Notes under the pieces: model-generated | Told to the model about the DNA's origin: nothing | Database searches by the model: none | Seen by the model: the letters and a program-made list of their open reading frames with translations, nothing else | Position numbers and translations under genes: made by a program | In this document: positions 11,757 to 24,034 of the stretch, piece after piece | Layout: each line of letters opens with the position of its first letter | Position numbering within the stretch: the stretch's first letter is position 1 | Assembly (NCBI GenBank): GCA_030248215.1 | Contig: JASANG010002964.1 | Location: 1 to 64,000 of the forward strand | Reading direction: 5' to 3' | Length of the DNA stretch: 64,000 nucleotides | Source: Enoplolaimus lenunculus | Taxonomy: Eukaryota > Nematoda > Enoplea > Enoplida > Thoracostomopsidae

Positions 11757-13549
11757 GGTAACAACGCAGGGTAGTGTATCTAAGTGCACTTTTGTAGTTT
11801 CCCACCACCACTACGCAAATATGAGGGCACTTTTTCGCTTCTAACATAAAAATGTTTTGTTTTCGTGCTTTAAATAACATTCGTCAATATTGTGTTATGT
11901 TTTTCAGCGGGGCTGCCGTCTCCCCTGCAACCCTATAAGCATTTTATTATTGAAAGAGCAAAAATTACTGCAATAGTTTTGAACTGTTTTGGCACGTAAG
12001 TATGACATGCGCTTAGTGTGGGGGTTTCGGGGCGGCAGCCCACATCATGCTGTATCCTTTTAAATCGTAGGTGGGTCAACGGGGTGACAGCTCCCTGAAA
12101 GCACAACTATTGCGGAGCAGAGACTAATCCAGTGTTGGGGAAAACTACAAAAGTGCTTAGCGAAGTCCTTAAAGATGATGTAAAGATGTAAGCATTTTTA
12201 CAAGCATTAATATTATGACCAACAGGTTTCTAGAGTCCAGAAAAATTAAAGAATATTTTTGTACAAAATGGGAGTACAGGCAATGTCCCTGTATGAAACA
12301 TTGCGACTATTCGGTTATTGAAAAACTGGCAATATTAGGCTGCGTTTAAAAATATTTGAATAATACATGAAATTTCATAAAAAAACTATATTTGATTTAT
12401 GCATCGGGGGGTTTGGTTAAGCTTCAAACCCGTTTTCTGACTACAACATTTGATATTGTCTCATTTGTTTCATTGTTTGTGTATTTTAATATCAAAAATA
12501 ACAATGAACGCGAGTTTATGGAAAAAAAGTAAAAAAACAGCAACCCCTGAAACGTATAACAGTTTCATAACAAAAAAACCAAAGACGATATTTTTAATAG
12601 CTTTTATATCTTTGTTTTTTTTCTAAAGTCGCAAAATCTGCGTAGTCGTATTGTAGATCTGCGTTTAACGCTCGCAACGTATGCGAGTTTGCTCGCTTTG
12701 GAGCTGTGTAAAAGTAGAGGCGGTATGTCAGATGGTCCTTTTTAGGTTAAATGACTACTTTTCTGTGCTCCGTTTTGGTTTTGAAACCAATGCGACAGTG
12801 AGGGACGTAGCATAGATTTTATTTCGTAAAGCTAAATTACAATTAAATTTTTCAAAAGGAACATACAAGGGTTTTTGATAACTTACAAGCAAGCTTGAAC
12901 ATTTCCAAGGCGGCATAAATTCTTCCAGGGAGGCTCAGTCATGCCCTGGCCGCTTATGGATACGAGCACGGGATAGTTAGGTTATTTGTATTGGATGTAA
13001 TAACCCTAAACCTAAAACTAAGTCTAAACTTAAATTTTGATTTAGCCAAGATCGAAAAATTTGAAAGCTGTGGTGAAAGCGTACAAAAGAAATAAATTGT
13101 TCTTATAACCCTTGACTCTCGCGGCCTGTATCAGCAGTAAGTGCCTGCCGGCTAGAAGACTGAAAAACTGAGTGGTCGGAAGACTTTGCAATTGGGAGGC
13201 TGTAGAATTGAGAGACAGGAAGGTTTGGAAATCAAAAGACGCAAAAGTGGAATACTGAGAAAATTAGATTGTGAAACTTTGAAATTGGGATGCTATAGGG
13301 TGGTAGAAGATTACAACAGTCCAATAATAAATCATTTTCAAAACTTGAATGTGTCACAAATAAATGCGCAAATGTTAATACTTTAGTTGTTACAGTTTTA
13401 GTGTTCACTAAGTAGCATAGGATGTAGGCACAGAAATAACATTAAAATTACGCTACGTTGTAACAAAAGATTAATCAGGCACCATACTTGTTCTTAATTA
13501 GAATAGTGGATTCTAGTCATTTATAATTGGACTTTATTTGTTGGAATTA

Positions 13550-13830
13550 AAAAATTTTGACATCAAAAACGCAGCTTTGGCTTGGGCTTAGCTTAAACCT
13601 ATGCTTATACGCCGGTTTACGCTTAGGCATAGCTCAGAATTAGGCCTAAACTTACCCTTAATGTTAGGCTAAGGCTTGGGGTTAGACTTAAACTTAGTTA
13701 TTCACTTACGTTTAGGCTAAGTTCAGATACTTTGGCTTTTGTTATTTTTACGGTTACGCTTAGACTTATGTTTGCATGCCTAGGTTTAATTTTAAACTTA
13801 ATTAAGCTTACAGTTTTAGGCTCAGGCTCA
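13550..13830 (-). repeat. TTAGGC-like fragment, diverged family E material
   Basis: Loose repetition of CTTAGGCT, TTAGGCATAGC and TTAGGCTAAGGCTTGG. It is much more diverged than the copy at 30285-30440, so the motif is spread through an old element here and is not a fresh telomeric insertion. Confidence 0.5.
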
Positions 13831-15002
13831 AGGTTACGCACTGAGATATTAGTTTTTGCTCAGGCATACGGAACTGTAAACTGTGCTTCTGGGAGACTGG
13901 AAACTGGCAATATGGGAAACTGAGTAACGGATAGACTGCAATTTATGTGACAGGAAGTACGCGAAACTGAAGACTTGGTAAAGGAGATGATTGGAAACTG
14001 CGAAAACGAAAAGCACAGCGACTGAGAAACTGAGACTGGAATACTTTGAAACTGGGAGGCTGAGAAAGTAATAGACTAAGAAAATGAGAGACTAAAAACC
14101 TGAGAGACTACATTGTTCTCTACACAACATGGACCCAATTGCATGCTCTTGTTGAGGAATATATATGCATCATGCACTCTTCTTGTGACTGATCTACAGC
14201 TACACTTGGCTCAAACCAGTGTTACATTCTGTGCAAATGCTGTGTTTTGAACACAAAGAGACGTTTCATAAAAATAACGCTTTCTTATCAGCAAAAAAAC
14301 ACTAGCGCTTCTAAATATTAGTAATTTTTACCCGAACTTGTTTTATATCGTCTAAAAAAGAACCACACAAACAATTTTCATGGTAAAACAATGGTGCTCC
14401 TGCTGGAAAAGTTATGTTCCAATTTTAAGAATTTAAATTTTAAATTTATTTTTTTGCACACTAATCATCGCTTTATTTTAGTACGGAACTATTCCAAAAA
14501 ATATTCCGAAGCATAATAAAATAGAAAGATCGCTTTGTCAACTACGAATTTGGAATTTGCTTAATTACTAAGCTATACAAAAGTTTAAATTCAACGCCTT
14601 GTACACACCCGTCGGAAAATTTTGTGATAAAAAATGGTAAGGTTCGTCCTACCTTACTATTTCCCCCTCAGAAAATTGGTACATCTATTGCATACAGTAA
14701 AAATTGCATACAAAACGAATTGCGTTTCGTAACTTTTGCCAGCCCGCCCCCCCGTTTGAAATTTCTGGATCCGCCGCTGGTTTTAACACAAGTCGGTATG
14801 ATAATCATACCGGAAATGATGAACTTCAAAGATACGTATAGTGTAAATTGTGTATCTAATTTCTGAATAATACTCAAGTTTCTTACTAGTAAGATCGCAG
14901 GCGTTGCACAGTTTGACACGAAATTTTAAAAATCCTTGAGACAAAAATCACGAAAAACCGATTTGACTCCAAATATCCAGTTCCCTTGTTAATACTCAAA
15001 TG

Positions 15003-15350
15003 CAGGGTGCAACCGGAGGTGAAAAATATCGGAGCCGGAGCTGGAGGTCAACGAAACTTGCCGGAGCCGGAGCCGGAGTGACGCGAAATTAGGTATCAAA
15101 AATGATGGTTAATTACTTAGTTTTAGCCAATATCTGCAAAATGTTGTTAAGTTGTTTTGTTTTACGCTAATTTTCTGCGAAATTTCGGAAAATCATTCCT
15201 GAAATTGTGACACGAGTAAAAAACGAAATGCGGTAAACAGACAAATTTTACAAAATTAACCAAAATTTTACTGCCAAAATTGCCGGGCAAAAATTCTAAC
15301 AGAGCCGGAGACCGATTTTTTTGCCCGAGCAGACCTCCGGTTGTACCCTG
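15003..15350 (+). mobile_element. Family C element with CAGGGTGCAACCGG ends
   Basis: The left end CAGGGTGCAACCGGAGG and the right end CCTCCGGTTGTACCCTG are inverted repeats. Just inside lie GAGCCGGAGCCGGAG blocks. The same ends bound copies at 16532-17023, 22738-23030 and 55261-56166. The CAGGGTGCA start is hAT-like, but target duplications were not established. No transposase frame is present. Confidence 0.75.
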
Positions 15351-15689
15351 CTCCGATGCTTCTTTTCAAATAATTAATTTTAAATAATATTTCATCCCGA
15401 AACACCTAAACCAAAAACGATTAGGACGAGGTTGGTCAATTTTATTAAATTTTAACGGTTCTCATAGAAAACTATTAGATCCGCGAATTAAAAAATGGTA
15501 ATGTAAATAAAATATATTCACAAAGATTAAACTTACCATTGTGTTAAGATAGCGAAGCAAACAATATTATGGGTTGTTTTTAGTAAAATATATCATTAAC
15601 CCAGTGTTTCAGTTAAAATCTAAAATATAACAAAATGATGCACCTATAATTAGCACCAAGGACAGCAAACGTGTGGCCAGCGTATAGAA

Positions 15690-15860
15690 AAGAGGCGGAA
15701 CTATAGTATAAGAACATTCCTAAACTTAAGCGTAAGAAAGAGCTTAATATATCTAAGACTAAGACTAATTCTAAATAAAAAAATTAGTCTCAAAAGCTTG
15801 CTGTATTCCAGTATAATAGAAAAAAGTTCCGCCCTCCTTATCTTTACATGGGCCAAAATT
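15690..15860 (+). mobile_element. Family E element copy
   Basis: Contains GGAACTATAGTATAAGAACATTCCTAAAC followed by AAATTAGTCTCAAAAGCTTG and ATGGGCC, matching the order of motifs in the 3988 copy. The telomere-like hexamers are more degenerate here. Confidence 0.5.
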
Positions 15861-16531
15861 TCTAACAAAGATGCACAATTATGTTATTACAACTCAAAGT
15901 AGTTGCTAATTTGAATACTAACGTCCCTTATCTGACTACTGTAGCTATAAATAGCATCTAAGTATGTTATGTGGTTCTCATGTGGCAAAAAAATTAATTA
16001 AAATATAAAAATGTCACTTCAACCCGAAATGCGATATCTCTACTTTCAAAACTGACACACTTATAAAGTATTTATTTTAGCAAAGTTACAAAAACCATCT
16101 GTCATGTACCCTTCCCGGCCTGAAGAAAATGTGTATTCAATTGAGTTTGTTGATTTGCTTTCCAAGCTGCAAACCTGAAACCAATGGACTTTACGTAAAT
16201 ATGAACTCGAAGATATATAACAGATTGCAAACTGGTCCGCTATTCTCAATTGGCTATAACACCTATTAGCAGTTGGCGTTAGGTTCTGTAACTTTGGAAC
16301 TTATGAATGTTAAACTTAGCAATTTGGCATAAATTATGACTTTTGGCTGATCCATACTGCTGAATATATAATATTACATCTGTAGTTGCTGCAATACGCT
16401 TGTTTAACGTGTTATTGGCAATTGGTGCTGCACACAGTTGACAGTGCGGCTTATGGCTTTAAACTCTCGTTATGCAGTAACCAGCCTACAAAATTTTATT
16501 GTTATTAATTTACTAGGTATTATGTAAGGAT
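15861..16531. other. No gene supported
   Basis: AT-rich intergenic sequence between two dispersed elements. A 62-codon minus-strand frame (16249-16061) has no family resemblance. Confidence 0.4.
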
Positions 16532-17023
16532 CAGGGTGCAACCGGATACCAAAAATGACGGAGCCGGATAATCTAGTATCCGGCCGGAGCCGGAAACGGA
16601 GCCGGATAAACAATTCAAATTTAATACTAGATTTAGATTACATTCAGATATCAGAACGCAGCTTACAGATTTTCTTTCCGTGGCTTAAGGTACCCAAAGT
16701 GTTTACGTGACAAAGTTCAAAATTTCACACCGATGCGTTTTTAACACTTTAACAACGACCCCGATTATACTATTCAGTATTTTTGTAGCGTTGAGTTCAG
16801 TTGCAATATTCACTTGGCTCATGTTCCTTTTAAGGGAATACAACTTTCTGCAGGCCAATGGTGATTAAGATTAGGGATGGGAGTCAAGGTCTCAGACTCA
16901 GCAAGTCTCGGTATTTGGCAAGTCTAGGAATCTGGAGTCTCGGTGGTTTGGAACCGACTCTAGAAATAATTTCTTTTGAAAATTTTATGTTTTTCGGCGA
17001 GCCGGATATCCGGTTGCACCCTG
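16532..17023 (+). mobile_element. Family C element, complete copy
   Basis: Starts CAGGGTGCAACCGGATACC and ends GGATATCCGGTTGCACCCTG. Short CCGGAGCCGGA blocks sit near the left end. The two open frames across it (16858 plus and 17141 minus) are chance frames in repeat DNA. Confidence 0.75.
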
Positions 17024-17404
17024 ATAAGGATGTATCCAGGCGAATATAAGATACTGCCCCCTTGTAACTTTTTGTCCAGGGGTTATTGGACAATATATCG
17101 CCTATAAAACCCGTTTCCAAAGTGTTATGGAACGTGGCCATTCTTCTAAAAAGAATGCAAAAGTTTTACGTTTCAAACATTTATTGATAATTAATATGAA
17201 CTGTTCCGCTACTTCAGCAGAAAATGCCAAAACATTCGCGATGTGCGCGAAGTGTGATTCTTTTTAAAATGGCTTCACTTTGTAGGTCCACCATTTTGCA
17301 ACTTTTGTGTGAAACTGTTTTTGTATCAGTGCTTTCTTAGAAATCAAACGCGAGCGTGAGATCGGACAATCTCAGGTTAAACACCGAAACCTTCTGTATC
17401 CATA

Positions 17405-17524
17405 GTCAACTCAACTCAGAGTGAGAATCAATTCAACTCAGAGCGAGTTAATGTTTACTGATATTAATTCAGAAATAACCAACTCGCTAGCTGAATTTAA
17501 TCAACTCATTGGAATTTACAGTGT
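17405..17524 (+). mobile_element. Family D element, truncated copy
   Basis: Carries CAACTCAGAGTGAGAATCAA and ends TCAACTCATTGGAATTTACAGTG, matching the right half of the complete copy at 26286-26502. The left half is missing. Confidence 0.6.
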
Positions 17525-19650
17525 GAGGGGCTTTGTGCCGTTTTATTTGTGGGTAATCTCAAGTTGAGCGATCGTGCTCTTTCATAGTCAATTTTATTGC
17601 AGCAATTCGTGGTTTACATGTGGCTTCATGTACACTGTCCGCAATGTATTGAACAAAAATTAGCTTGTTACCAGTGACATTTTGCCCACATTCTGAGAGC
17701 CTGGATCCGTCACTGGAAACTAGCGAAAAACAAAAGACACGGCCCGAGGACGGTGAGAGTATTATTTAACCTGAAAGTCTGCGAAGAATGTCACTTATGA
17801 ATTTAAAATAATCAACATACCTTGATTTTATGCTATAATGCATGTCGAAGCTCAATCTTATTATTTCAAGGTATATTATGCAAAACGTCTGAAAAATTTT
17901 ATTCGTTCGCCGTGATTTGTTTTAAAAACAAGCTAAAGAAGGTCTAGTAAAATAGAGAAATCGTTCACTGCTGCTCTAAACTTTTAGTATATACCTAGAG
18001 TTGAAAGCAATATGCGACTCCTAAACCCTCAAATTAAAAAATTTCAAAACCGATTAAACATCAACGCAAATCCTACTAGAAATATCGTGTTAAAGCTTCG
18101 TAGACTTTAAACAGCTTTCAACGGTCTGAAGAACTTGAAACCAATCCGTAACGACTTGATTAAACTTCCGGAAAAACTTGCTAAAGCTTACACCGCAAGA
18201 TGGCTAAACAATAATGAAATATCTCTAGTGTGGTTTTCAAAAATTCGTAGTGGCACAAACAGTATACTCACTTGGTAAAACGAAACTATTCTGTTAAATT
18301 GAATGTTGCCCTTTGCCCATAGTATCAAACAAATATGCTTAAGCTTGGTTTGGGCTGGAACACTTTACACGCCGAGGTTTAAGCGTCCAGAGCTTGTTCG
18401 AGATGTTTCTATAGGAATCGCTACCGTTATAAACGTCAATTTCAGTTCCGATTAATACTAGAACGTATCAGTTACATGAACAAATAAACTCATTAGATTT
18501 TGTCAAAAATACATCACGGTGAACCTGTGCTCGAACGCTTTTAAGGATACCTGTGGTAAAAAGCTTAATGAAGCTCGTTTCAATTTTTGACCTGAAATAT
18601 TTTGGTTTTCTAAGTTTTTCGGGTTGTGTGACTCATAGGAATTATTTTATATCGGCAATGAAATAAACGTTTGACCCTATCAAACCTATGAATTCATCCT
18701 GTTATTACAAGCCAAAGAGATTGGCAAGTTGTGGTGAAACATGTTTTACCTGGCCCGCCCCCTCCTTATGAATACGATAAAACAGGGGTTACTTTATATG
18801 TTATTTCTTTTGCACTGAATAATATATAGAAACTTTTTTCCTCGCAAAATAGTGGGCGAACGTAACCTCTCCCTGCAGTGTTTATATTTTTTACATTATC
18901 ACATGCATAGGCTTAGGATCAGGCTTAAGCTTTGAGACATAGGTTAAGCCTAGGCTTATTCTTACGCTAAAGCTTAAGTCTTTATGTGCAAGTGGACTTC
19001 AAAGAAAAGTAAACAAGTATATACTTGTATATTAGGTTCACAGTGTTATCCAGTTCAGTAAATGGGTGCGTTTGCACGTGTAACATTACATATTACGCGC
19101 AGCAGTGTATTTCTTTGTCTTTGATAAACGGCGTACAATGACTAGCTTATTTTCTATTACAGACGCAACTTTGTATGCAAGTTAAGCAGTTAATAGCGGA
19201 ACTATGCCCGCTATACGCTTGACAATTTTCATAATATGAGAATGGAATCGGTCTTGTTTACAACGTGGAGTACTGCAAACAGAGCAAAATCTGGGCAAAG
19301 CAACAGAATGCTGCAATTTTTTTAAAGCATCTGTAATTAAAGGTGTCTCTTCCGTTTTGTATCTTTACCCGCCTGCGTTTGCCAAATTATTTTTCGAGTT
19401 TGAAAACTTTTTTCATATTTTAGTTTCTCACGAACTTTTATTTTTCCTATCATTCGAATACCATATTAAAGTGTGAGAAAGATTGAGCACCAAAATATTT
19501 TGGAATTGCAGATTTTAATATTAAAATTCACAATTCCCAGGAACCAATAAAAGTGTTTTAAATACTCTAAAAAGACATACGCCGTTTAGTAACCTTTATC
19601 ATTCAGTGTCAGAAAATATAAACAAACTACGCCGTCCATAGATATATTGA
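17525..19650. other. Intergenic with one LRR-like coding relic
   Basis: Mostly AT-rich. Contains a possible leucine-rich-repeat relic near 18123-18265, a family E fragment at 18895-18985 (TTAGGCTTATTC-like), and a hAT-like end near 17703 (TGGATCCGTCACTGG). No intact gene seen. Confidence 0.4.
18123..18265 (+). pseudogene. Possible leucine-rich-repeat relic
   Basis: Plus-strand reading gives GLKNLKPIRNDLIKLPEKL then TARWLNNNEISLVWFSKI, close to the canonical LRR pattern LxxLxxNxLxxLPxxL followed by LxLxNNxI. The frame is closed by stops on both sides, with no nearby start. It is more canonical than the LRR-like domain at 31735 and so probably derives from a different gene. Confidence 0.3.
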
Positions 19651-19670
19651 TTAAATTTTTTACTCCAACT

Positions 19671-19967
19671 ATGAAACAGATTATTTGCTCAATTTGCCAT
19701 GAACCATTGTTTGAAGTTGAACAAAATTCAAGCTCAAGCAATTCTATCAGAAGTTTTGCTAACAAAACAAGCGACAAAGAAGCAATCAGTGCCCTGTCGT
19801 GCGGTCATTGCTTTCATAGCGGTTGCATTTCGCTTTGGTTCAGCCAAGGTGGGCCAAAACGTTGTCCTATCGATAGAGGAAATGCTGAAATTGTTATAAA
19901 AGAACTACGATTTTCTGAGGAAGACACCAGTGACGAATTGAACTCGGATGAAGGCTTAATTACTGAA
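19671..19967 (+). CDS. Copy A exon 1: RING finger
   Basis: 99 codons. Zinc ligands would be C6, C9, C44, H46, H49, C52 and C65, with aspartate 68 in the last position (CPID), as in RBX1 (CPLD). Of the 26 residues from CGHC to PIDR, 21 match copy B. The donor is GAA|GTAAAG, phase 0. The tail is acidic and rich in serine. Confidence 0.7.
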
Positions 19968-22393
19968 GTAAAGCGTATACTCGACATATTATTTCTTAGT
20001 TACACGAAATCGAACCCGTGGGCAGGAGGACAGACCCATGAAAAAATATTCCCACCCCCTAGAAAATTTTTAACCTTGCTTGTGAGTTATTGAAAACCCT
20101 TGTATGTCCCTATTGAAAATTTTTTAGCCTTTCTAGCCAGGGCCCATGTACAGATCAGGGGCGTAACGTTTCTGTGGAACTAGAAATTAATAAGCTTAAG
20201 CGTTAGACTATCTGTTTTTGTTTTACTTAGCTTAGACTTAGGCTTAGGAATATGCTCATTCATACGCTTAGGCTTAGGCTTAGAAATGTTCGTACAATAC
20301 TGTTCCGGCCCTGTTCTTTACATTGACCTTAGCCAGCAAGTACAGTTGGATACAGACCGGCATGAAACATGTTGAAGCAGTACGGCTGGACGAAAGCGCA
20401 AATTTTACCATTAAACCTTAATTCGAAGGTTTAATTTTAATGATCGTGAGAGTCGGGCGGCCAATTCCTCTCTTTCTGTGCCCTTAGGTTCTGTGCAGCT
20501 TGGCACGTGGTACCAATAGGACCTTCAGTTAAATTTATCTCGCAATTTATGATACAAGACGCTACGCGTGGCAAGATTCGACGTCATAAACGTACGGTGT
20601 ACTTTAACTGCACATTACTTAATCAGTTTTTTTATCATAAACCGTTGTACAAAAGTAATGGAGAGTTCTTAGCTATTGATTGTGAATAAAATGTATTCAG
20701 ATTAAGACGAGCAAATTTTTAAGCAAAAACTTACACCTGCAATTTACAGCTTTGAAGTTCTCGCAATTGCAAATAATTAACTGGAATTCAAACGATTATA
20801 ATTAAATTTAATTCGTAAGTGTGAATGCAGTTGACTGCCCATTGAATTCAATACATTTGTAATTTGATTGGCGAAGTGGAAACTATATAGCGGAGCGCTC
20901 TTTGCATTATTAATCTTTCTGAATTGAGTATATGCAAAGATCATGAATTAATCCATTATCAAATGTGTCTGATATTTCGTAATCGACGGCGTAGCAGGCC
21001 GGACCCGTCTTACGTCTATTGCGTCCTAAACAGGATTTGTTGGATTTATAAGTTTTCAAGTCACGAAATTTCGAGTAAAGGCATCTACCAGCTAAAACTT
21101 GAGGTTGTTCGAAAATTTATTTGGAGAATATTTAACTGCAATTTATTCCTGTCGAATTCATTGAACAAGGAACTAATTCGTACGTAAGAATAGCCTTGAA
21201 TGTTATCTTAATTTATGATCATTGGCTAGATTTGTGAATTGTATTAACTAAAGGACTCTAATTGGGGATACAGACTCTTATTGATTAGAACTCAAAATGG
21301 GGAACCCCTTCTACGTACGCCTTTTTATTCGGGTCACTACAGCATATCAGTTGAACAGCCTAAATTTCAATACGCAACCAAGTGATATATAAATCATGAT
21401 TTTGCTTTTCAGATGATACAAGAATGTGAGCAGTTATCAGAAGAAGTTCGTAAACTCAATGGTGAAATAAGTATGGTAAAATGTCATTTGATTGCTGCAG
21501 TCGCACTATTTCAACTAGTAATTTAGCTTATTTAGTTAAAAATGTAAAATTATAGCTGCCTGCACTTTTGGTTATTTATGAGTTTTAACCCTCTTAATAC
21601 TCACAGATTATACTATAAGCAATTTGAAACACAAATAATATGCGAGCAATACAGACACTGTGAGCAGTTTTTAACAATTTTAACATATATGCGAAGTGTA
21701 AAATCTCCACAAGACGTGAAAACCTCCTCGGGCTCGAGCGTCAAGCTCTTATAGCTTAATTTTTATCGTAAACGCCTATCACACTTTAGACTGGAGATCG
21801 AATTTTATCTTGAAATTACATCTCATATGAAATTGAAAACATTCATTGAGAAAGGGTTAAGGGATATATTTTGCAAAACTGCGCAAATTGGTCAAAATTC
21901 GAACAAGTACACTTTTCATGTAAGTTTGGGATGCGAACCGCGACAAAGTGACACGCGAAGCCATCGTTTAATATTCTGAAATTTTTTAAAACGCATTGAA
22001 TGCGAATCTAAAAAATTTAGACAAATTTTGAATCTTGTACTCAAAATCAGCGTTTCTGAAAAAAAAGTTTTGCAACCGGCAAGAAATAAATTAGTTTTAG
22101 AATTGAAAACTATTAAAATGTTTGCATTCTGTCCTATGCAAAACTAATTTCGCACATGCATGCACTTCTAATTTTTCACCCGCTCGAAAACAAAATACGG
22201 AAATACCAGTTAATACTCTGATACTTGAACGAACGATTTCTCAACAACTTTTCATCGGCGAATACTTCTTTTTAAAAATTGGCTTAATCTTAGATTGCCA
22301 TGTATATAATTGTGTGTTTGCATTTTAGCTGCGAGCAAGCTGTTAGAAGTGAGCCTAAAACTTGAACACAATCAATCGCAACTGAATTTCTAA
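19671..22393 (+). CDS. RING-finger gene copy A, short or truncated (three exons)
   Basis: Likely a RING-type E3 ubiquitin ligase fragment. Exon 1, 19671-19967 (99 codons), has a RING-H2 finger: CSIC at residues 6-9, then CGHCFH at 44-49 and CPID at 65-68. Exon 2, 21413-21475, gives 21 residues of coiled-coil type (MIQECEQLSEEVRKLNGEIS). Both exon ends are phase 0 with GT/AG sites. A third block after the acceptor at 22328 matches copy B's exon 3 (LR.KLL) but lacks one base, so it shifts frame at once. Using the next AG (22338-22339) instead restores phase 0 and gives LLEVSLKLEHNQSQLNF and a stop at 22391-22393, a protein of about 137 residues without repeats. The start at 19671 is chosen by alignment with copy B. 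Either a short working paralogue or a dying duplicate. Confidence 0.55.
20145..20335 (-). mobile_element. Family E element inside the intron of copy A
   Basis: Runs opposite to the copy at 3988: GGCCCATGTACAGATCAGG at one end, then CTTAGGCTTAGGAATATGC and CGCTTAGGCTTAGGCTTAG, and CCGGCCCTGTTC at the other. These are perfect TTAGGC-type hexamers in short runs. Confidence 0.6.
20720..21200 (+). mobile_element. Degenerate family B element in the intron of copy A
   Basis: Shares GCAAATAATTAACTGGAATTC and TTAAATTTAATTCGTAAGTG blocks with the copy at 23296-24034. Its ends are eroded. The 87-codon frame at 20924 is a chance frame inside it. Confidence 0.45.
21252..21341 (-). mobile_element. Family A element fragment
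   Basis: Only one terminal part remains: GGACTCTAATTGGGGATACAGACTC, then TTTATTCGGGTCACTACAG, the family A terminus. It lies about 70 bases upstream of copy A exon 2. Confidence 0.6.
21413..21475 (+). CDS. Copy A exon 2: coiled-coil segment
   Basis: Acceptor TTGCTTTTCAG, 63 bases, donor ATG|GTAAAA. Same length and phase as copy B's exon 2; 12 of 21 residues are identical. Confidence 0.65.
22329..22393 (+). pseudogene. Copy A exon 3 remnant, one base short
   Basis: Follows an acceptor (GCATTTTAG) equivalent to the one before copy B's exon 3. Nucleotides align (CTGCGAGCAAGCTGTTAG against CTACGCGACAAACTGTTGG) with one base missing, which puts a stop six codons in. Downstream AG use would bypass this and end the protein at 22393. 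No trace of the LRR exon was found between here and 27.8 kb. Confidence 0.45.
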
Positions 22394-22451
22394 AACGATG
22401 CAAGGTCGGAATTGGACAAATAATAACTGGAGAACTCTGTGCATTCAAAAG

Positions 22452-22626
22452 CAGGGCCGGAGCAGCCACCCCCCTGCCCCCTTTGGGGGGCCCCACCCCT
22501 AACCGGTTGAAACAAAAACCGCCGAAGTTTTTAAAATGCATGCAGCTTCACGCTCGCTTCGCTCGCGACTTTAGGGGCCCTCACCCTAGAGTTTTGGGGG
22601 AGCCCCCATCTTTGCCTGCTCCGGCA
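22452..22626 (+). mobile_element. Family G element (CAGGGCCGGAGCAG ends)
   Basis: Starts CAGGGCCGGAGCAGCC and ends GCCTGCTCCGGCAG, a short inverted repeat. The GC-rich interior includes CCCCTTTGGGGGGCCCC. A relative lies in the first intron of copy B at 28132-28287, so each RING gene has one. Confidence 0.65.
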
Positions 22627-22737
22627 GTTCTTAAAAGCCGTCGCAACAAGAATAAACTGAAGTGATTATTTTACATCTCAAAACTGAATGTTCAAGAGGT
22701 GATGTAGGGTTGCCTTTTATGACTAAATGCTTATTGT

Positions 22738-23030
22738 CAGGGTGTAAAAGGATAGTATAAATAACGAGAACGGATAGTGATCGAAACAACAAAAACGGTA
22801 AACGGATATTCAATTATATAAATTTCAAATAGATTATATTTTTCTGAAAACATAATTGAGATGTGCAAATGTTCACCGGGCTTGCTAAATTTTTGAAGGA
22901 AAAATGACGGATGCGCCGAAATTTTTAAGATTATGGATGAATATCGTAATTTTTGTTTCAGTTCGGACAATTGCAGCATATTCCGATATTTCTACAACGG
23001 AAACGGAAACGGACATCCGTGTACACCCTG
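22738..23030 (+). mobile_element. Family C element, diverged
   Basis: Ends CAGGGTGTAAAAGGATAG and GGACATCCGTGTACACCCTG. It lies between the remnant third exon of copy A and the larger family B copy. Confidence 0.6.
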
Positions 23031-23295
23031 CTTATTATACATTATTGATATATGTGGGCTGTGATTGTTATGTTTCAACTGAAACACAAAATCGTAAAGT
23101 TTTAAATATAAAATTTCTGTAACTATTCTATTGAAAACGTTACAGAACTAACAGTCGAGTTGCAAGATACCAGTCACCGTATTTTGCCATAAAGAGTTTA
23201 TAGTTGACGACATATTTAATTCCCTTGATAATGATTAAATTCAATTTTTCCTTGATTTTGATTTGTGTATACCTTTTCGGGTTTATTTCAATCGT

Positions 23296-24034
23296 GCAAG
23301 TTTTTGCACGAAAAACTTGCACGTGCTACTTGCATGCGCAAGTTTGGTCACGAAGCACCTTTGAAGTTGTTGCAGCTGCAAATAATTCACTGAAATGCAT
23401 GCAATTAAATTTAATTCCACAGGTGTAAACGCAGTCGAAAGTCGTTTGAATTTCTGCACTTGCATTTTGATTGGTCGATCAAAAACTGTGTTGCTGAGCG
23501 CTTCTTGAATGAATTCAGCTTTTCAATTTATTGAAAAAGCTTGAATTTCTTCTAATATCAAACTTGTTTGATATTTCGCAGTCTAAAGCAATGGTGACAG
23601 AATTAGTTTTAGAATTTTAAGCGCTAAATGGATAGTGCATCGGTACGAAAGCGTTTTCAAGTCATAAAATTTTGAGCAAAGCCTTCTTTACGCGCGAACG
23701 TTTTTTGCAGCTGAAACTTGCAGCTGCCAGTTTTGTTGAAAAATTCATTCGAAGAACTTGCAACTGCAAATTAATCATGATAAATACGCGCCAAGAATTA
23801 ATTCATAGATTTAAATAACCTTGAAAGCTAAATTGATTCATCATCATTAGCTAAACTGATAAGTTGTAGCTTCTGCTTGATATTTATTGCCGTTATCTGC
23901 AGTTTATTTATATAAATTAATGTCAAGGTTCAGAATGAAAGTAATTACTCTTGCAAATACTTGCTGCTGCAAGTATTTTGTGCAAGTTGCAGTTGCGAGT
24001 TCTCGTTACAAATACTTACACGTGTGGATAGGGC
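23296..24034 (+). mobile_element. Family B composite element
   Basis: Contains several palindromic CTTGCACGTGC and GTTGCAGCTGCAAATAATTCACTG blocks and ends in ACACGTGTGGATAGGGC. It is longer than the 215-base copy at 9129, so it is probably two or more copies merged or nested. Frames inside it are chance frames. Confidence 0.6.

Larger units (their letters stand above)
9344..15002. other. Long stretch without a convincing gene
   Basis: Contains family E fragments (about 9505-9580 and 13550-13830), a decayed coding-like block (11220-11756, listed separately), phrases resembling GAGACTGGGAAACTG repeated loosely between 13140 and 14110, and a hAT-like element end (TGGATCCGCCGCTGG) near 14768. 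I see no intact gene. Confidence 0.4.
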
